Positions 1 to 5,420 of a stretch of DNA of 10,213 nt are shown piece by piece. This DNA comes from Anaerolineaceae bacterium (GTDB taxonomy: Bacteria > Chloroflexota > Anaerolineae > Anaerolineales > Anaerolineaceae), in contig JAQTMA010000148.1 of the NCBI GenBank assembly GCA_028714615.1, positions 1-10,213 on the forward strand. Direction: 5' to 3'. Each line of letters opens with the position of its first letter. The first letter of the stretch is position 1. Made by a program: the position numbers and the translations under genes. Under the pieces are notes generated by a model. The model did no database searches and had not been told where the DNA came from. It saw only the letters and a program-made list of their open reading frames with translations.

Positions 1-15
1 AGGCTCCGATAGTCG

Positions 16-23
16 AAAGGAGG
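16..23 (+). promoter_or_regulatory. Shine-Dalgarno deciding a TTG start
   Basis: AAAGGAGG lies 6 nt upstream of a TTG codon at 30-32. This near-perfect ribosome binding site is the reason for starting the NADH dehydrogenase at TTG: the dinucleotide-binding fold begins only about 24 residues later, and no ATG in frame precedes it with comparable spacing. Confidence 0.85.
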
Positions 24-29
24 ATTATC

Positions 30-1436
30 TTGCAATCGCTTCACGAAACCACTCCGAGAATTGGAGACGATGACCAGCAAAAGGTGTCCGGCCGCCCGAG
101 CGTTGTAGTGCTTGGAGCTGGCTTTGGCGGATTGTGGGCTGCCCGCACCCTTGCGGATGGAGCGGTGGATGTTTTATTGGTGGATCGTCACAATTACCAT
201 ACCTTCTTCCCGCTCTTATACCAGGTGGGTGCGGCCGAGTTAGAACCGGAAGAAATCGCCCATCCGCTGCGCAAGATATTTTGGAAACGACCCAATGTGC
301 GCTTCTACCTGGGTGAGGTCCAGAATGTCGATATTTCTGCGAAGGTGGTCAGCATTCCCGGCCACGAGCTTCATTACGATTACCTGGTCATTGCCCTGGG
401 CAGCCAACCGAATTTCTACGGCATCCCTGGCGCAGTCGAAAATGCATTTACCCTGAAATCCATCGATCAAGGTATGGCCCTGCGCAACCAGATCCTGACC
501 TGTTTTGAGCGCGCCGCTTGCGAAGTTGATCCAGCGCGCCAGCAGGCCTGGCTGACCTTCACCATTGTGGGTGGGGGTCCCACCGGGGTTGAATTTTCCG
601 GCGCACTCATGGAGCTCATCCACGGTTCGCTGCGCAAAGATTTCCCCGGCTTGACCTTCGCCCGGCCGCATGCCCTGCTGCTCGAAGCCTCGGATCACCT
701 GCTCACGGGCATGCCGGATTCACTCAGCCAGTACGCGCAAACGCGCTTGCAGAAAATGGGAGTGGACGTGCGCTTGAACTCCCAGGTGGTAAAGCTCGAT
801 CCCCATGAAGTCATTCTCAAGGATGGAACTATCATCCCCTCCCGCACGGTCGTCTGGTTGGCCGGCGTTCACGGGAACCCCCTGGTAAACCAATGGGGCC
901 TGCCTACCAACCGCCATGGCCAGGTCGAGCTGCTTCCCACCCTGCAAGCGCCCGGTCACCCCGAGGTCTACGTCGTCGGTGACCTGGCCAGCATCCAACA
1001 AGACGGGCAACCCCTCCCCTTGGTGGCCCAAGGTGGTATCCAGACGGGGACGACCGCCGGTCGCAACATACTCCGCCAGATCGCTGGCCAACCGCTGGCG
1101 CCGTTTCGCTACCATGATAAAGGCACTCTCGATGTGATCGGGCGCAACGCCGCCGCGGCGTATATCTGGCGCCGGGCTTTCAAGGGATTCCCGGCCTGGT
1201 TGATCTGGGTAGGTGTGCATATTTTCAACCTGATCGGTTTTCGCAACCGCCTGTTGGTGTTGGTTGATTGGGCCTGGGAATACTTCTTCTATGAGCATGG
1301 CGTTCGGCTGATCGTTCAGTCCGAGCTTCCCCCCGCAAGCGGACGCGCCGCAACCCGCGATTCTCATCCGGCCAGGGCGCTTGGAGGGGATGGTCATCCG
1401 AGAGAAACCACCCGAGAAAGGAGTCACACGCGCTAA
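30..1436 (+). CDS. ndh: Type II NADH:quinone oxidoreductase (NDH-2)
   Basis: Single-subunit, FAD-dependent, non-proton-pumping NADH dehydrogenase expected at the cytoplasmic face of the membrane, passing electrons from NADH to quinone. The first Rossmann motif is GAGFGG (residues 29-34), with acidic D52 at the end of the second strand. It is followed by the NDH-2-typical HTFFPLLYQV (57-66). The second dinucleotide motif, GGGPTGVE (181-188), is the NADH site; VYVVGD (313-318) is the FAD-contacting GD motif; AQGGIQ (333-338) matches the quinone-site region. Residues about 381-428 are rich in W, F, L and I with scattered Arg, the usual C-terminal membrane anchor. The last 40 residues are a low-complexity polar tail. 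At 468 aa it is slightly longer than the usual 400-450. Start is TTG. Family assignment is strong; other NAD(P)/FAD disulfide-reductase-like enzymes are less likely because of the anchor. Confidence 0.92.
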   Translation: MQSLHETTPRIGDDDQQKVSGRPSVVVLGAGFGGLWAARTLADGAVDVLLVDRHNYHTFFPLLYQVGAAELEPEEIAHPLRKIFWKRPNVRFYLGEVQNVDISAKVVSIPGHELHYDYLVIALGSQPNFYGIPGAVENAFTLKSIDQGMALRNQILTCFERAACEVDPARQQAWLTFTIVGGGPTGVEFSGALMELIHGSLRKDFPGLTFARPHALLLEASDHLLTGMPDSLSQYAQTRLQKMGVDVRLNSQVVKLDPHEVILKDGTIIPSRTVVWLAGVHGNPLVNQWGLPTNRHGQVELLPTLQAPGHPEVYVVGDLASIQQDGQPLPLVAQGGIQTGTTAGRNILRQIAGQPLAPFRYHDKGTLDVIGRNAAAAYIWRRAFKGFPAWLIWVGVHIFNLIGFRNRLLVLVDWAWEYFFYEHGVRLIVQSELPPASGRAATRDSHPARALGGDGHPRETTRERSHTR

Positions 1437-1449
1437 ACTGCGCGCTTTT
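1429..1449 (+). terminator. Weak intrinsic terminator at the ndh stop
   Basis: CGCGC (1429-1433) and GCGCG (1440-1444) can pair around a 6-nt loop, followed by C and TTTT (1446-1449). The hairpin overlaps the stop codon and lies in the 12-nt gap between two convergent genes, where a terminator is expected. The stem is only 5 bp, so support is modest. Confidence 0.35.
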
Positions 1450-2444
1450 CATATCGATGGATCAGGCATATCCTCCTCGTTCAATCCTCCAGCACCCCCA
1501 GGCGCCTGGAACCGGCTCCACAGGTCGCTGGCCAGGCTGGCCGCATCACAAATCACCCGGTAGCGGGTGAAGTACTGGCACAACCGCTCTACGTCGCGCG
1601 CGAACAGCGTGCGGGCCTCGGGATTGCGCCGTGGATCGACCGCCTGGGGAAAGTCGATGATCATGAACTGGCCTTCCCAGTACAGCACGTTGTACGCCGA
1701 AAGGTCGGCGTGCACGCGCTGGCAAGAAAGCATGATCTCCAGGTTGCGCACCAACTCTTCAAACAGCGCCAGGGCTTCAGATCGCTCCAGGTGCATCTGG
1801 TTGAGCGTGGGAGCTGGCGTCTTTTCCGTACCGACGTATTCCATCAAGATGACGTCGCTGTTGTGACTCAGCGGGCGCGGAACGTTAGCCCCCGCATCAT
1901 ACAGCACCTGCATGGTCTCGAACTCAGCCTCCAGCCAGGAGGCATGCCGCAACTCCTGCCCATAGCGGGTGTTCTTCAGCACCGCCAGGGTTTCCCGCCG
2001 GCTGCGGACGGCTTTCCCGCTTCTGTCGACCACCTCGCGCCCCTGGCGGTAGACCGCATCGTTGCGCAAGCTGCGAAACATCGCTGGGCGGTAGACTTTG
2101 GCCGCGATCAGTCCCAACCCGGTGTTGGGGTGCGCCGCGCAGCAGTACACCGTGGCTTCTTTGCCGCCCCGCGCTCTCCCCAGGACGTCCGTGATGATTT
2201 GATTGTTGTAGAACTCTTCCAGGTAGCCCAGCAGCCAGGTACGCTCCTGCCGGCCGGGCGCGAACGATGGTCGAAAATCCGGCTGGAGATCGGCCGGGAT
2301 TTTTTCGCCTATCTCGATGCGCTCGGACTGCACCCGCATGCGTTTTTCTCGCTGGGTCAGCCGGCGCTTTTTCCGATCGATGCGCTCACCGCGAGCCGCA
2401 TCGAAGTCTTTACTTAAATAATCATCAAGTTCGATCTTTCCCAT
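1449..2444 (-). CDS. RIO-family atypical serine/threonine protein kinase/ATPase
   Basis: A 331-residue RIO-type kinase. In archaea and eukaryotes such proteins act in small-subunit ribosome maturation; the bacterial role is poorly known. Residues 1-65 form a basic, charged N-terminal extension. The nucleotide loop GRARGGKEATVY (89-100) matches the RIO flexible P-loop. K116 (IAAKVYR) is the ATP-anchoring lysine, MEYVG (201-205) the hinge, HADLSAYN (245-252) the catalytic loop with D247 and N252, and IIDFPQAVD (262-270) the metal-binding loop with D264. All key residues are present, so it should be active. The frame extends upstream to 2540, but the ATG at 2442-2444 is preferred: it is preceded by AAGAGAG at suitable spacing, and the protein after it begins like other RIO proteins. 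It is convergent with ndh, and may be read through from the promoter at 2770-2798. RIO1 versus RIO2 subtype is not settled; DFPQ resembles RIO2, the rest RIO1. Confidence 0.9.
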   Translation of the reverse strand: MGKIELDDYLSKDFDAARGERIDRKKRRLTQREKRMRVQSERIEIGEKIPADLQPDFRPSFAPGRQERTWLLGYLEEFYNNQIITDVLGRARGGKEATVYCCAAHPNTGLGLIAAKVYRPAMFRSLRNDAVYRQGREVVDRSGKAVRSRRETLAVLKNTRYGQELRHASWLEAEFETMQVLYDAGANVPRPLSHNSDVILMEYVGTEKTPAPTLNQMHLERSEALALFEELVRNLEIMLSCQRVHADLSAYNVLYWEGQFMIIDFPQAVDPRRNPEARTLFARDVERLCQYFTRYRVICDAASLASDLWSRFQAPGGAGGLNEEDMPDPSI

Positions 2445-2476
2445 GCATCTCTCTTTTCGAATCATAAGGTAACAGG

Positions 2477-2498
2477 ACAGTGGTCGATGACCACCTGT
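2477..2498 (-). promoter_or_regulatory. Hairpin in the kinase 5' leader
   Basis: ACAGTGGTC (2477-2485) pairs with GACCA plus CTGT (2489-2493, 2495-2498) around a GAT loop, with one bulged C at 2494. A second small hairpin, CATCC GCTT GGATG, sits at 2502-2515. Both lie in the 33-71 nt before the kinase start and could fold in its leader RNA. No T-run follows, so they are not terminators. Function unknown. Confidence 0.4.
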
Positions 2499-2584
2499 AA
2501 TCATCCGCTTGGATGTACGCATGAATACGGTACCGGGCATATGGCCGGGCTGCCTGGGGCGTAGCGCTCATTTCCGAAAAGGGA

Positions 2585-2627
2585 GGGAAAAGAAACGACC
2601 ACGGGGTGATTGAGCTACCCGCGGTCG
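2585..2627 (-). terminator. Intrinsic terminator of the micropeptide/sRNA unit
   Basis: On the minus strand, CGACCGCGGG (2627-2618) pairs with CCCGTGGTCG (2605-2596): a continuous 10-bp stem with one G-U wobble, loop of 12 nt, followed by TTTCTTTTCCC. On the plus strand the wobble becomes an A-C mismatch and no T-run follows, which fixes the direction as minus. It ends the unit that starts at the promoter 2770-2798 and lies about 150 nt before the RIO kinase start. Confidence 0.75.
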
Positions 2628-2665
2628 CTGTGTTCAGGGATTCACATCAGCGAAAGGTGGCGCAC

Positions 2666-2734
2666 TCAATCCAGGCAAAGCCGCACTGCCCGCTCGAGAG
2701 CCGAGTGGATGACCTTGTTGTATGCCCTTTGCAT
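2666..2734 (-). CDS. 22-residue micropeptide with strong translation signals
   Basis: A very short ORF with an ATG at 2732-2734 and TGA at 2666-2668. AGGAGG (2740-2745) precedes the ATG by 5 nt, and the extended CGAAAGGAGG is as good as any ribosome site in the window. The peptide begins MQRAYNKVIH and ends VRLCLD. It is basic (three Arg, one Lys) with hydrophobics spaced as in an amphipathic helix, and it carries one Cys near the end. It is not the long hydrophobic helix of a typical type I toxin. It has its own promoter 29 nt or so upstream and a terminator about 40 nt downstream. The Shine-Dalgarno and the A of the start codon can pair with the stop codon and following bases, so translation may be gated by RNA structure. 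Function unknown. It could be a leader peptide for the downstream kinase, a stand-alone small protein, or an incidental ORF in a structured RNA. Confidence 0.5.
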   Translation of the reverse strand: MQRAYNKVIHSALERAVRLCLD

Positions 2735-2769
2735 GAGTGCCTCCTTTCGATCAGTTTTTAACCAACCCG

Positions 2770-2798
2770 ATAGTAGCATGTCCTGCGGAGCTTGTCAA
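2770..2798 (-). promoter_or_regulatory. Near-consensus sigma-70 promoter, extended -10
   Basis: On the minus strand there is TTGACA (2798-2793), a 17-nt spacer, and TACTAT (2775-2770) preceded by TGC, the extended -10 motif. The -35 is a perfect consensus and the spacing is optimal. Predicted start near 2763. It drives the micropeptide/small RNA unit and possibly, by read-through, the RIO kinase. It is the strongest promoter I can see in the window. Confidence 0.8.
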
Positions 2799-2810
2799 TT
2801 CCTTAAAGCG

Positions 2811-2939
2811 ATGTACAATATTACAAGTTTGGGGTACTCTGGTCCCCTTACCGTTCTGGTCATTCTCGCCTCCATCCCATTGCTGTTCGCCATTAGGAGG
2901 AAGCTAACCTTTCGTTTCAGCCTGACTGCGCCAGATTAA
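2811..2939 (+). CDS. Doubtful 42-residue single-pass membrane peptide
   Basis: The open stretch from ATG 2811 to TAA 2937-2939 encodes 42 residues. It has one convincing hydrophobic segment (about residues 12-28, PLTVLVILASIPLLFAI) followed at once by RRK, the positive-inside pattern of a membrane peptide. Against it: only a weak AAAG precedes the ATG, no promoter is evident, and short hydrophobic runs arise easily by chance. It could also be the C-terminal tail of a lost secreted or anchored protein. It is divergent from the small RNA unit, whose promoter lies 13 nt away. Confidence 0.2.
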   Translation: MYNITSLGYSGPLTVLVILASIPLLFAIRRKLTFRFSLTAPD

Positions 2940-3098
2940 AACAATTAAAGGAAAAAATTTAGTATTTGAGGATCATTCCCTGTCAAGCGCGCGGGTCGTC
3001 GGCCTCAAAAGGTTTGGGACGCCTGGACCATGACAAATTTAATACTTGCTTCCACTGCCGCAACGGCAAAGGTATGCTCAATAATTGTCATTCAATGG

Positions 3099-3112
3099 TA
3101 TTTGTACAAATA
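3099..3112. repeat. Perfect 14-bp palindrome
   Basis: TATTTGTACAAATA is a perfect palindrome in the AT-rich gap downstream of the AbiEii stop, followed on the plus strand by GTTTTTT. It could be a protein-binding site, or a weak hairpin/terminator for a plus-strand transcript (5-bp stem, GTAC loop). No gene on the plus strand clearly ends there. Confidence 0.35.
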
Positions 3113-3144
3113 GTTTTTTACGGATCACAATGCTCTCTACGACC

Positions 3145-3948
3145 CTAAAAATATTTCTGGATGGCGCGGTTCGTTTCCCGGATCACATCCTCCAGATCGG
3201 GGATTTCCGGCATTTGACCACTCAGCCGGCCCTGCCACAATTGCTGGAAAGTCGCTCGCCGGCGCTCGAGAACCGTTCTCAAGTCTCCCATGGCAAGGCC
3301 CTTAGCTGCAAACTTGGGGGCTGCACTGAAAGACGCCTGCTCAACATTCACCATCCGGTTGGTAAGGAGGTAATGAATGTCGTACAGGTCACGCGGTTCG
3401 GTACGGGTCAGCAACGAGCGTAATTTCTCGACCAGGATCTCTTCCATCGAATATACCACCAACGTTGCCTGCTGCCTCTGGCAGTCACCGTATGACGATC
3501 GAACCGGCCTTTCCTCAGTCGGGAAGGACAGGTTTTCATCCCGGGAAAAATCCACTTTCAGGAAACGGCTCGTGAGGGCAGCCTGCAACGGCCCGACATA
3601 ATTCAGATAGATCGTCGGATTGCCGCTGGAATGCTCTTCCACTCTTTGCGTAGCCAGCGTGATATTGGATTCACGCGCCAGCCAGGGAAATAATTCCTCT
3701 ACTATTGTGCGCAGTTCGGCATTCGTACGCCGGGTATCCAGCAGGGTGAAGTCCAGGTCTTCGGAGAAACGGTAGTCCGGCACGTACATCCTCTTGATCG
3801 CTGTCCCGCCTTTGAAGGCCAGCAAGTCATGGAGAGGGGATGCAGCCATCGCGTTCAGCACCCAGGTAAGCACATAGTCTTTTTCGATGGTTTTATCGCC
3901 CAATCCGAGGCGATGGGCCATTTTGGAGATCTCGGCAGGATTGATCAT
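3145..3948 (-). CDS. abiEii: AbiEii/AbiGii-family nucleotidyltransferase toxin
   Basis: Toxin of a type IV toxin-antitoxin and abortive-infection system, 267 aa, DNA polymerase beta-like nucleotidyltransferase fold. KDYVLTWVL (23-31) is the family's N-terminal block. FKGGTAIKR (45-53) carries the nucleotidyltransferase GG[T/S] motif, FSEDLDF (61-67) the paired acidic residues D64/D66, and KVDF (131-134) the likely third acidic strand. EEILVEKLRSLLTRTEPRDLYDI (169-191) is the diagnostic block with K175, R186, D187 and D190. All are intact, so it should be active. Relatives (AbiEii, MenT) transfer nucleotides from GTP or CTP, in some cases to tRNA; the substrate here is not known. The start is 1 nt after the antitoxin stop on the same strand, so the two are probably translationally coupled. 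No independent ribosome site is obvious. Confidence 0.92.
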   Translation of the reverse strand: MINPAEISKMAHRLGLGDKTIEKDYVLTWVLNAMAASPLHDLLAFKGGTAIKRMYVPDYRFSEDLDFTLLDTRRTNAELRTIVEELFPWLARESNITLATQRVEEHSSGNPTIYLNYVGPLQAALTSRFLKVDFSRDENLSFPTEERPVRSSYGDCQRQQATLVVYSMEEILVEKLRSLLTRTEPRDLYDIHYLLTNRMVNVEQASFSAAPKFAAKGLAMGDLRTVLERRRATFQQLWQGRLSGQMPEIPDLEDVIRETNRAIQKYF

Positions 3949-3949
3949 A

Positions 3950-4774
3950 TCAGGTAGATGCGAGTCCTTTCAGAGTTTCAGAGTCGATATTGATCTGCAG
4001 CCGCCAGCGCCTCAGGAAACGGCCATTGCGGGGCAGGAAGGGATCGAGTAACGCGTAGCTTGGGCCAACCAATTCCTGCAAGCCTGCCAGCACCTGGGGT
4101 GTTCCAAGATCATAAAATTCGAGCAGGTATCCCAGCCGTTTGGCCACGGCCTGACCGCCCAGCCGGCGGGCATACCCGGCCAGTTTTTCCCAGTCCAGAG
4201 TATCTTTACGGATCAACAGCCCGGTGGCCACTTCACTCACGCCGGCACACAGATCCGGGCGCGCTAACCCGTCCAGGATGGTCCGCTCCGGATCGCTGAC
4301 CTGGACCTGCTCTCCGGATGAAACCCAGACGGGAGCATATCCCCACATATCTTCAGATTTGGTCGTTACAAACCGGTACGGTACCTTAAGAACAGTCCTG
4401 GGCTGCAGACGGCGAGGCGTAGAGATTATCACGCGAGTTACCGGACGGGTCAGCATATTGTGAACTTCAAAAGCGGGATCGTGGGAAACATAATACGGCA
4501 CAGTGCCTACCAGTTCACGGGCGATCACCAGCCGGTTGGCTTCCGGGATCGCCTCTTCCCCGGCCGAAGGCGGGACAATAGCATACTTGCCGGCGCCCAA
4601 CTTGACCAGCCAGCCGGCTCTTGTCAGCCGGAGCAGGGTCTGTTGTGTGGCAGGGTACCCCTTGCCAGTGATGCTTTGAGCTTCCTCAATGGAAAAAACG
4701 ATCCGCCCCTGGCCGGCCAGGGCAGTGAACAGGCGTGAATTTTCCGAGCCGAGAGTTTTTGAATAAACAGCCAT
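3950..4774 (-). CDS. abiEi: AbiEi-family antitoxin and transcriptional regulator
   Basis: Antitoxin partner of the downstream toxin, 274 aa. Residues about 25-70 form a winged helix-turn-helix: IEEAQSITGKGYPATQQTLLRL followed by the wing AGWLVKLGAGKYAIV. The rest is the AbiEi C-terminal domain. It includes YYVSHDPAFEVHNML with the conserved block VSDPERTILDGLARP (about 158-172), then a segment of the KRLGYLLEFY kind. In studied AbiE systems the protein represses its own promoter by binding inverted repeats, and neutralises the toxin without forming a complex with it (type IV). Gene order antitoxin-toxin is the usual one. Its ATG (4772-4774) lies within one arm of the palindrome at 4773-4831. 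The Shine-Dalgarno is poor (GGA about 11 nt upstream), so translation may be weak. Assignment is strong from domain order plus the adjacent toxin. Confidence 0.88.
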   Translation of the reverse strand: MAVYSKTLGSENSRLFTALAGQGRIVFSIEEAQSITGKGYPATQQTLLRLTRAGWLVKLGAGKYAIVPPSAGEEAIPEANRLVIARELVGTVPYYVSHDPAFEVHNMLTRPVTRVIISTPRRLQPRTVLKVPYRFVTTKSEDMWGYAPVWVSSGEQVQVSDPERTILDGLARPDLCAGVSEVATGLLIRKDTLDWEKLAGYARRLGGQAVAKRLGYLLEFYDLGTPQVLAGLQELVGPSYALLDPFLPRNGRFLRRWRLQINIDSETLKGLAST

Positions 4775-4831
4775 TATGTTTTATGTCCGTTAAATTACGA
4801 CTTCCGTAATATTATATACATAAAACATAAT
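4773..4831 (-). promoter_or_regulatory. Nested palindromic operator of the AbiE operon
   Basis: Two inverted repeats share one centre at 4802. The outer arms are ATTATGTTTTATGT (4773-4786) and its perfect complement ACATAAAACATAAT (4818-4831). The inner arms are ATTACG (4794-4799) and CGTAAT (4805-4810). Each outer arm itself contains two ACATAA-type half-sites. One outer arm fills the -35/-10 spacer, the inner palindrome lies beside the -10 and over the predicted start point, and the other outer arm overlaps the antitoxin start codon. AbiEi proteins are known to autoregulate through inverted repeats in their promoter, so this is the likely operator. Confidence 0.75.
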
Positions 4832-4839
4832 TAATGCAA
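4811..4839 (-). promoter_or_regulatory. AbiE operon promoter
   Basis: On the minus strand there is TTGCAT (4839-4834), a 17-nt spacer and a perfect TATAAT (4816-4811). Predicted start is near 4804, giving a leader of about 30 nt before the AbiEi ATG. It is embedded in the nested palindrome, consistent with repression by AbiEi. Confidence 0.7.
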
Positions 4840-4865
4840 TTGTTTTTACTTTGGGGGTTCAGCCA

Positions 4866-5021
4866 TTCATCCATAACACGGAGGTAGGCGCATTTTCGAT
4901 TATTGCAGGCATAGCCCTGGGTGGAGATGCTTTTCTTGCGGCCCCGCCGATTTCTTACTTCATTCCACGGACGAGGCAACTGGCCAAGTTGGATCTCTTT
5001 TTCCGTGGCAGGTCTGATCAA
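4866..5021 (-). pseudogene. Probable transposase N-terminal fragment
   Basis: The minus-strand frame 5021-4812 contains a stretch resembling the N-terminus of a transposase-like family frequent in Chloroflexota: PWNEVRNRRGRKK, then STQGYACNNRKCAYL with a CxxxxC knuckle. In relatives this is followed by a zinc-ribbon and helix-turn-helix region. Here the likeness ends after about 50 residues (near 4866) and the frame runs into AT-rich sequence beside the AbiE promoter. No catalytic domain is present, so it is a dead fragment. The family match is from memory of the motif pattern. The break may mark where the AbiE segment joined. Confidence 0.4.
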
Positions 5022-5039
5022 GGCCTACCTCTGTTAACC

Positions 5040-5412
5040 AGGCGCGGCGGATGATGGTTACCGTATCCACGATATTTTTCTTGATGCGATACGAAATCAT
5101 CCACACCTGTAAATCCCCAAGGTCAGCCTGGCGCGTGGACTGTTGGAGGTTCAAGGGATATGCTTCGGCCAACGTAGCAACCCGGCCGTAAAGAATTCTT
5201 GCCCGGCTGGTCACGCTCCCGCGCGTGATCACCATCCCGTGTCCTGCAACCCGAATCACCAGGCCGAGAACCTGAGCGCCGCGGAGAGGGAACAGCTCGC
5301 CTGACGCTCTCTATCCGGTAGGTCTGTCGGAGGATGAACCCATATCCCAGCAGGAGCATCGCCGGCAACTAACCGCCGGCGAAGAACACCGTGCCAACTA
5401 CCTGCTTGAGAT
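5040..5412 (-). pseudogene. Decayed small membrane-protein gene
   Basis: Minus-strand sequence that reads like a gene broken at least twice. In one frame VVGTVFFAGG, an in-frame TAG (5371-5369), and then MLLLGYGFILRQTYRI form a membrane segment with positive residues after it. The reading then continues sensibly only in another frame (GAQVLGLVIRVAGHGMVITRGSV and onward, from about 5300 to 5040), ending in DLGDLQVWMISYRIKKN. The layout (one membrane helix, then a soluble beta-rich part) is reminiscent of DUF3592-type proteins, but that is a guess. No ribosome site precedes it. Two overlapping ORFs of 81 and 99 codons exist but neither alone looks like a protein. Confidence 0.3.
5359..5382. repeat. 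GC-rich perfect hairpin
   Basis: TCGCCGGC (5359-5366) and GCCGGCGA (5375-5382) form a perfect 8-bp stem with an 8-nt loop, 39 bases downstream of the stop of the minus-strand gene at 5421. No T-run follows on either strand, so it is not a classical terminator, though it could stabilise or end that transcript. Confidence 0.4.
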
Positions 5413-5420
5413 GAGCTCGC

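Larger units (their letters stand above)
2585..2763 (-). ncRNA. Candidate structured small RNA / micropeptide mRNA
   Basis: Predicted transcript of about 180 nt from a start near 2763 to the terminator at 2585-2627. On the minus strand three nested arm pairs can form. CGAAAGG (2749-2743) pairs with CCTTTCG (2657-2651), GCACTCA (2740-2734) with TGAGTGC (2668-2662), and GCAAAG (2732-2727) with CTTTGC (2680-2675). Near the apex, CACT/AGTG and GCT/AGC pairs are also available. This gives one long interrupted hairpin of about 99 nt that encloses the whole 22-codon ORF and covers most of its Shine-Dalgarno. I do not recognise it as 6S, tmRNA, SRP or any named riboswitch. Existence of the unit is inferred from the promoter, structure and terminator occurring in the right order. 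Confidence 0.55.
2800..3144. other. AT-rich intergenic gap
   Basis: This gap between the minus-strand promoter at 2798 and the end of the AbiEii gene is clearly more AT-rich than its surroundings, especially 2935-2975. It holds a doubtful 42-codon ORF (2811-2939), a small TGCCG/CGGCA hairpin (3056-3068) and a perfect 14-bp palindrome (3099-3112). I see no recognisable gene, tRNA or clear terminator for the AbiE operon. Confidence 0.5.

Noticed and set aside
720..1427. 235-codon open frame on the minus strand opposite the NADH dehydrogenase
   Set aside because: It is a shadow of a gene with complete catalytic motifs on the plus strand; its translation has no domain or hydrophobic pattern of its own and no ribosome site.
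1710..2417. 235-codon open frame on the plus strand opposite the RIO kinase
   Set aside because: The minus-strand kinase has all family motifs across this region; the plus-strand translation is rich in Arg, Gln and His with no recognisable motif, typical of an antisense shadow.
2608..2622. tRNA-like D-arm string GGGTAGCTCAAT on the minus strand
   Set aside because: It falls in the loop of the intrinsic terminator; no T-arm, anticodon arm or acceptor stem can be built around it.
2651..2749. Identification of the structured RNA as 6S RNA
   Set aside because: Length is similar, but the 5' and 3' ends do not form a closing stem, a separate terminator hairpin follows, and an ORF with a ribosome site fills the hairpin.
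2610..2810. Plus-strand open frame running through the micropeptide unit
   Set aside because: No ribosome site, Ser/Arg-rich composition, and the opposite strand carries a coherent promoter-ORF-terminator set. Only its last 42 codons are kept, as a doubtful ORF.
3377..3601. Plus-strand open frame inside the AbiEii gene
   Set aside because: Antisense shadow of the nucleotidyltransferase motifs; no ribosome site.
2937..4846. AAAACAATT near 2938 and its complement AATTGTTTT near 4838 as terminal repeats of the AbiE island
   Set aside because: Only 9 bp, in AT-rich sequence on both sides, with no matching target-site duplication; chance is likely.
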